A stretch of DNA of 28,438 nucleotides from Geothermovivens sp964644845 (GTDB lineage Bacteria > Zhuqueibacterota > Zhuqueibacteria > Oleimicrobiales > Geothermoviventaceae): contig CAZXXS010000023.1 of the NCBI GenBank assembly GCA_964644845.1, positions 1-28,438 of the forward strand, read 5' to 3'. Below are positions 25,075 to 28,438 of this stretch, in pieces. Both the position numbers and the translations under genes were made by a program. The notes beneath the pieces were generated by a model. That model was not told the DNA's origin. It saw only the letters and a list, made by a program, of their open reading frames with translations, and made no database searches. How positions within the stretch are numbered: the first letter of the stretch is position 1; each line of letters begins with the position of its first letter.

Positions 25075-27801
25075 ATGCAAGGCAGAAAATGGATGTTCGT
25101 GGCCCTGATCCTTGCACTGGTGCTGCCGGCGACGTTGTTCGCCGCGAACGGCACGATCGTTGGCAAGGTGACGGACGCCAAGACAGGCCAGCCCTTGCCA
25201 GGCGCAAACGTGATGATTGTTGGCACCACGTTGGGCGCCGCAACAAACACGGACGGTAGCTACGTGATTGCAAAGGTCCCACCGGGCCGGTACACGGTGA
25301 AAGTCTCTTTCATCGGCTACAAAGAGGCCAGCAAGGACGTCAAGGTGCGTTCTGGGGAGCGCGTGGTTCTGAATTTTCAGCTGACGGAGATCGCTATTTC
25401 GAGCACAGCGATCCTCGTTTTGGCTGACCGCGCTAAACCTTTGGAAACGCCGGTCGCGTTTAGTGACATCAAGAAGACCGACGTGGAGCTTCGGCTGGGT
25501 TCGCGCGACATCCCGCTGGCGCTGAACACAACGCCAAGCGTCTACGCTACCCCGCAGGGCGGCGGTCCTGGTGACGCGCGCATCAACGTGCGCGGTTTCA
25601 ACCAGCGCAACGTGGCGGTGATGATCAACGGTGTTCCGGTAAACGACATGGAAAATGGCTGGGTGTACTGGTCGAACTGGGACGGAATTGCCGACGCCAC
25701 CGCTTCGATCCAGATCCAGCGTGGTCTAACCGCCGTGAATCTGGCTACACCAGCCATTGGCGGAATGATGAACATCATCACGGATCCAACGCGGCAGAAT
25801 GCCGGCGTCTTCTTCAAGCAGGAGTACGGCAGCGGCAAGTTCCTAAAGACAACCATCGCTGCCAATTCTGGCTTGATCAACGGGAAGTACGCGTTCAACG
25901 CGTTGGTCGTGCGCAAAACGGGCGAAGGCATTGTCGACAAGACCTGGACAGATGCCTGGGCGTACTACTTCGGCGCGGCCTGGAACGTAAATGCCAGGAA
26001 CCGCCTGGAATTCTACGCTTTGGGCGCGCCGCAACGTCACGGCCAGAATCTGTACAGGCAGAATATCGCCACGTACAGCCACGAGCTGGCAAGCAGCATG
26101 GGGGACTACGACACAGCAGCTTTTGAGAAGTACCACGAGGCAGGAAGGCGGTTCAACCAGAACTGGGCGCCTGTCGATCCCGCCTACGACGGTCGCCAGT
26201 GGTGGAATGAGTCGGATCACGAGCGTCACGCCAGAGATTTCATCAACGAGCGCGAGAACTTCTACCACAAACCCCAGGTGAACTTGAACTGGTACTCGCT
26301 GATCAACGATCGTCTCAACCTGTACACCACGGTCTACTACTCCGGTGGCCACGGCGGTGGCACGGGCACGTACGGTAAGGTTGACCGGATCCCCTGGGAG
26401 CCGGGCCAGAAGTGGTACAAAAGTGCTCCCTGGCGCTGGAACTGGAACTCGACCATCGCTTACAACGACACCAGCAGCACCGGTTCCAAGGGCATTCTGC
26501 GCAACAGCCGCAACAACCAGTGGACCATCGGCGCCATTTCGAAAGCCAACTACCAGGCGACCAGTTCTGTGCGCCTGACGGCTGGAATCGACTGGCGGAC
26601 GGCGGAGATCGAACACTTTCGCGAGGTGCGCGACTTGCTGGGTGGCGAGTACTACCTGGCTCTTACCAGGGATGGCAAGCCGCAAAGCGACTTCTGGACG
26701 ATGGAGGATGCCAAACGGCGTCTCGGCGACAAGTTCGATTACTACTTCACTAACACGGTGAACTGGCTTGGGGTGTTTGGTCAGGCCGAGTACAAACAAG
26801 GTCCTGTAACGGCCTACACCACCCTCGGGTACTCCACCATCAAGTACAGTCACCACAACCACTTTCGGAAGGATGCCAACGGCAACGAACTGGTTGTCGA
26901 ATCCGACTTGATCAGTGGCTACCAGGTTAAGGGTGGTGCGAGTTACAAATTGGCTGAAGGCTTGCAGGTGTACGGAAACTTCGGCTACATTGCCAAGGTG
27001 CCTATTTTCGACAACGTGATCAACGACCGCACTGGAACCAAGGCGGCCAATCCTAAGAACGAGCGCTTTATTTCAGCTGAAGGTGGTGTGAACCTGCTTA
27101 CCCTGAACAACACGCTGCTGCTCAAGATGAGCGTGTACAACACTTATTGGAAAGACCGGGCTCGTTCGGTGGGTGTGGTCATGGCCGACGGTAGCGAAGG
27201 CCTCATTTTCCTGACCGGTATGAATCAACTCCACCGCGGCGTTGAGTTCGAAGGGGCTTTCCAACCCTCTCAGTTGTACCGACTCGATTTCGCCGCATCC
27301 GTGGGTGACTGGAAATTCACGGATAACGTGTCGGGCGTGTACAAGGACTACAGATCGGGCGGGGCCGAGGACAAAGAGTACACCTTCTACGTGAAGGATC
27401 TGAAGGTGGGTGACGCACCTCAGACCCAGCTGGCACTGGCTGGTAGTGTGTACCCGTTGCAGGGGCTGCAAGCACAGCTGGTGTTCCGCTGGTACGACCG
27501 TTTCTACGCGGATTGGGACCCCTTCAGCCGGACAAAGGCTGGAGACACGGCGCAGAGCTGGCAAGCGCCATCTTACTACGTTCTGGACGCACACGTGCGC
27601 TACGAGTTGCCGTTGAAACTCGGCAACGCCAAGGTCGCGGTGTTTGCCCACGTTTTCAACCTGACAGACGAGCTGTACATTCAGGACGCCGTGGACAACA
27701 GCCGCTACAACTCGTGGGACAAAGACCACGATGCAGACGACGCGGAGGTCTTCGTCGGACTCCCGCGGTACTTCAACCTCGGGATCAGTGTGAACTACTA
27801 A
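25075..27801 (+). CDS. TonB-dependent outer-membrane receptor, CarboxypepD-reg-like N-domain (908 aa)
   Basis: Residues 1-23 are a signal peptide (MQGRKWMFVALILALVLPATLFA). Residues 25-104 are a carboxypeptidase-regulatory-like beta domain (GTIVGKVTDAKTGQPLPGANV, then GYKEA). A TonB-box-like ETPVAF sits at 124-129. Residues 132-240 form the plug, with INVRGFNQRN, INGVPVNDMENGWVYWSNW and a GLTAVNLATPAIGGMMNIIT close. The remainder, about 245-908, is a beta-barrel with many aromatic strand ends and a C-terminal Tyr (LGISVNY). Such receptors import siderophores, vitamins, glycans or peptides using TonB energy; the substrate cannot be told. No SusD-like lipoprotein or substrate enzyme is adjacent, so it is an orphan receptor. 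It is followed by a strong hairpin and so is probably monocistronic. Confidence 0.95.
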   Translation: MQGRKWMFVALILALVLPATLFAANGTIVGKVTDAKTGQPLPGANVMIVGTTLGAATNTDGSYVIAKVPPGRYTVKVSFIGYKEASKDVKVRSGERVVLNFQLTEIAISSTAILVLADRAKPLETPVAFSDIKKTDVELRLGSRDIPLALNTTPSVYATPQGGGPGDARINVRGFNQRNVAVMINGVPVNDMENGWVYWSNWDGIADATASIQIQRGLTAVNLATPAIGGMMNIITDPTRQNAGVFFKQEYGSGKFLKTTIAANSGLINGKYAFNALVVRKTGEGIVDKTWTDAWAYYFGAAWNVNARNRLEFYALGAPQRHGQNLYRQNIATYSHELASSMGDYDTAAFEKYHEAGRRFNQNWAPVDPAYDGRQWWNESDHERHARDFINERENFYHKPQVNLNWYSLINDRLNLYTTVYYSGGHGGGTGTYGKVDRIPWEPGQKWYKSAPWRWNWNSTIAYNDTSSTGSKGILRNSRNNQWTIGAISKANYQATSSVRLTAGIDWRTAEIEHFREVRDLLGGEYYLALTRDGKPQSDFWTMEDAKRRLGDKFDYYFTNTVNWLGVFGQAEYKQGPVTAYTTLGYSTIKYSHHNHFRKDANGNELVVESDLISGYQVKGGASYKLAEGLQVYGNFGYIAKVPIFDNVINDRTGTKAANPKNERFISAEGGVNLLTLNNTLLLKMSVYNTYWKDRARSVGVVMADGSEGLIFLTGMNQLHRGVEFEGAFQPSQLYRLDFAASVGDWKFTDNVSGVYKDYRSGGAEDKEYTFYVKDLKVGDAPQTQLALAGSVYPLQGLQAQLVFRWYDRFYADWDPFSRTKAGDTAQSWQAPSYYVLDAHVRYELPLKLGNAKVAVFAHVFNLTDELYIQDAVDNSRYNSWDKDHDADDAEVFVGLPRYFNLGISVNY

Positions 27802-27829
27802 CCCGCGTTTTGATGTCAGTCTGCGACAG

Positions 27830-27870
27830 AGGGCCCTCTCGCGTGAGCGAGGAGGGCCCTCGTTCGTTGT
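27830..27870 (+). terminator. Hairpin terminator after the TonB receptor
   Basis: AGGGCCCTCTCGC (27830-27842) pairs with the arm ending at 27860 (GCGAGGAGGGCCCT) across a GTGA loop with a single bulge. The run that follows, CGTTCGTTGT, is only moderately T-rich. It lies 29 bases after the stop codon and is very likely the transcript end. The arms carry the self-complementary GGGCCC. Confidence 0.7.
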
Positions 27871-28405
27871 AGGGGCGGAGCTCCTGCGGTGTTCTGGATG
27901 TCCGGTTTCTGGAGAGGTTGATTTCGAGGGGTAAGCGGGAAAAATCTGTCGCTGGTTGGTTGGCTCCCGGCGAGCTTCGGTGTCCGGGGCAAGAAGCAGT
28001 TTCCGATTCGTGGGTTTTTGCGACGGAGTCTCCAAAAGAAGTTCGCAATGCCTTAGCGAGGCGCACAGCGGGATACTTTATTCGGAGAAAAGCGGGGGAA
28101 GCAGCCACTGCTGGTCTTGACGAGTGCCCGAATGCAGAAACTTGCCTTCACGTGACCAAGGGTGGGAAGACAAAAGAGGAAGCTTGGCTTTGTTGGTGAG
28201 TTCCGGGGACTGAAGCACGACACCCCAACCGGCTTTTCCCTACTAGGGTGCAATTCTTTCTCCCGCCTGCACGGGCGTCGTGAGAAAACAGCGGGAACAG
28301 CTGAGGCCGGAGAATTCGTGGCGGGTGAATTTCGGCTTGCATCCCGGTTCAGGGGGCACGTAGTAGGACTGTTAAAATTCGGGGAAGCGCTAAATAAGCT
28401 TTTGC
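27871..28405. other. Gene-free region at the right end
   Basis: No gene is accepted here. A 93-codon frame from a TTG at 27918 has a GGAGAGG before it, but its product resembles no family I know and its composition differs from the true genes. The region probably holds the leader of a gene beyond the window. Confidence 0.4.
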
Positions 28406-28436
28406 TTGACATTGTCCTGAAATTGGCGGATATTTG
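28406..28436 (+). promoter_or_regulatory. Promoter reading out of the window
   Basis: A perfect TTGACA (28406-28411) is followed after 17 bases by GATATT (28429-28434), which extends to GATATTTG. The window ends two bases later, so the gene it drives lies to the right. Confidence 0.65.
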
Positions 28437-28438
28437 GA

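Noticed and set aside
25843..26862. 339-codon minus-strand frame opposite the TonB receptor
   Set aside because: The Val/Arg-rich product mirrors the codon bias of the receptor gene; there is no start signal and no recognisable domain.
27918..28199. 93-codon plus-strand frame from a TTG after GGAGAGG
   Set aside because: Weak start codon, no family resemblance, composition like the surrounding non-coding DNA.
1..28438. Search for insertion sequences, phage genes, CRISPR arrays and rRNA
   Set aside because: No transposase, integrase, evenly spaced direct repeats or rRNA-like sequence was found. The single tRNA shows no attachment-site duplication that I could see.

Overview
The window looks like chromosomal DNA from a Gram-negative bacterium of the Fibrobacteres-Chlorobi-Bacteroidetes (FCB) superphylum. 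A poorly sampled lineage such as KSB1, Calditrichota or Ignavibacteria-like is the likeliest guess. The reasons are a TonB-dependent receptor with a carboxypeptidase-regulatory-like N-terminal domain and an NDMENGWVYWSNWDGI plug motif, a TANFOR-like giant surface protein, FN3/TPR/beta-barrel gene strings, and promoter -10 elements resembling the Bacteroidota TAnnTTTG motif. The phylum assignment is inference; no rRNA or other marker gene is present. By eye the DNA is moderately GC-rich, and nearly every protein carries an export signal, so this is an envelope-biogenesis neighbourhood.

Layout. (1) 1-859 is a gene-free leader. (2) 860-13456 (+) is one 4198-residue exported protein: signal peptide, TANFOR-like head, a beta-rich body containing a tandem ~693-residue duplication with matching cysteine quartets, a Gly-rich beta segment, a ~410-residue helical stalk, and a string of FN3/Ig-like domains, one interrupted by a Gly/Ser-rich insert. 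(3) 13692-19321 (+) is a tight three-gene operon: secreted five-FN3 protein, exported TPR-array protein (ATGA overlap), and a putative outer-membrane beta-barrel. (4) 19629-23578 (-) holds an exported M1 metallopeptidase, tRNA-Leu(CAG) with its own promoter and terminator, and a lipoprotein fusing a SurA/PpiC-type chaperone N-domain to a cysteine-free thioredoxin-like domain. (5) A ~1.5 kb gene-free stretch carries a good promoter and hairpins. (6) 25075-27801 (+) is a TonB-dependent receptor with no SusD partner, followed by a strong hairpin. (7) 27861-28438 is gene-free and ends in a promoter facing out of the window.

The most unusual item is the giant protein next to the FN3-TPR-barrel operon. 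All four products should act in the envelope or at the surface. A plausible but untested reading is that the operon exports, anchors or assembles the giant protein. No Type IX sorting domain, LPXTG signal or recognisable autotransporter domain is visible on the giant protein, so its surface route is unexplained. No mobile element, CRISPR array, phage gene or rRNA was seen.
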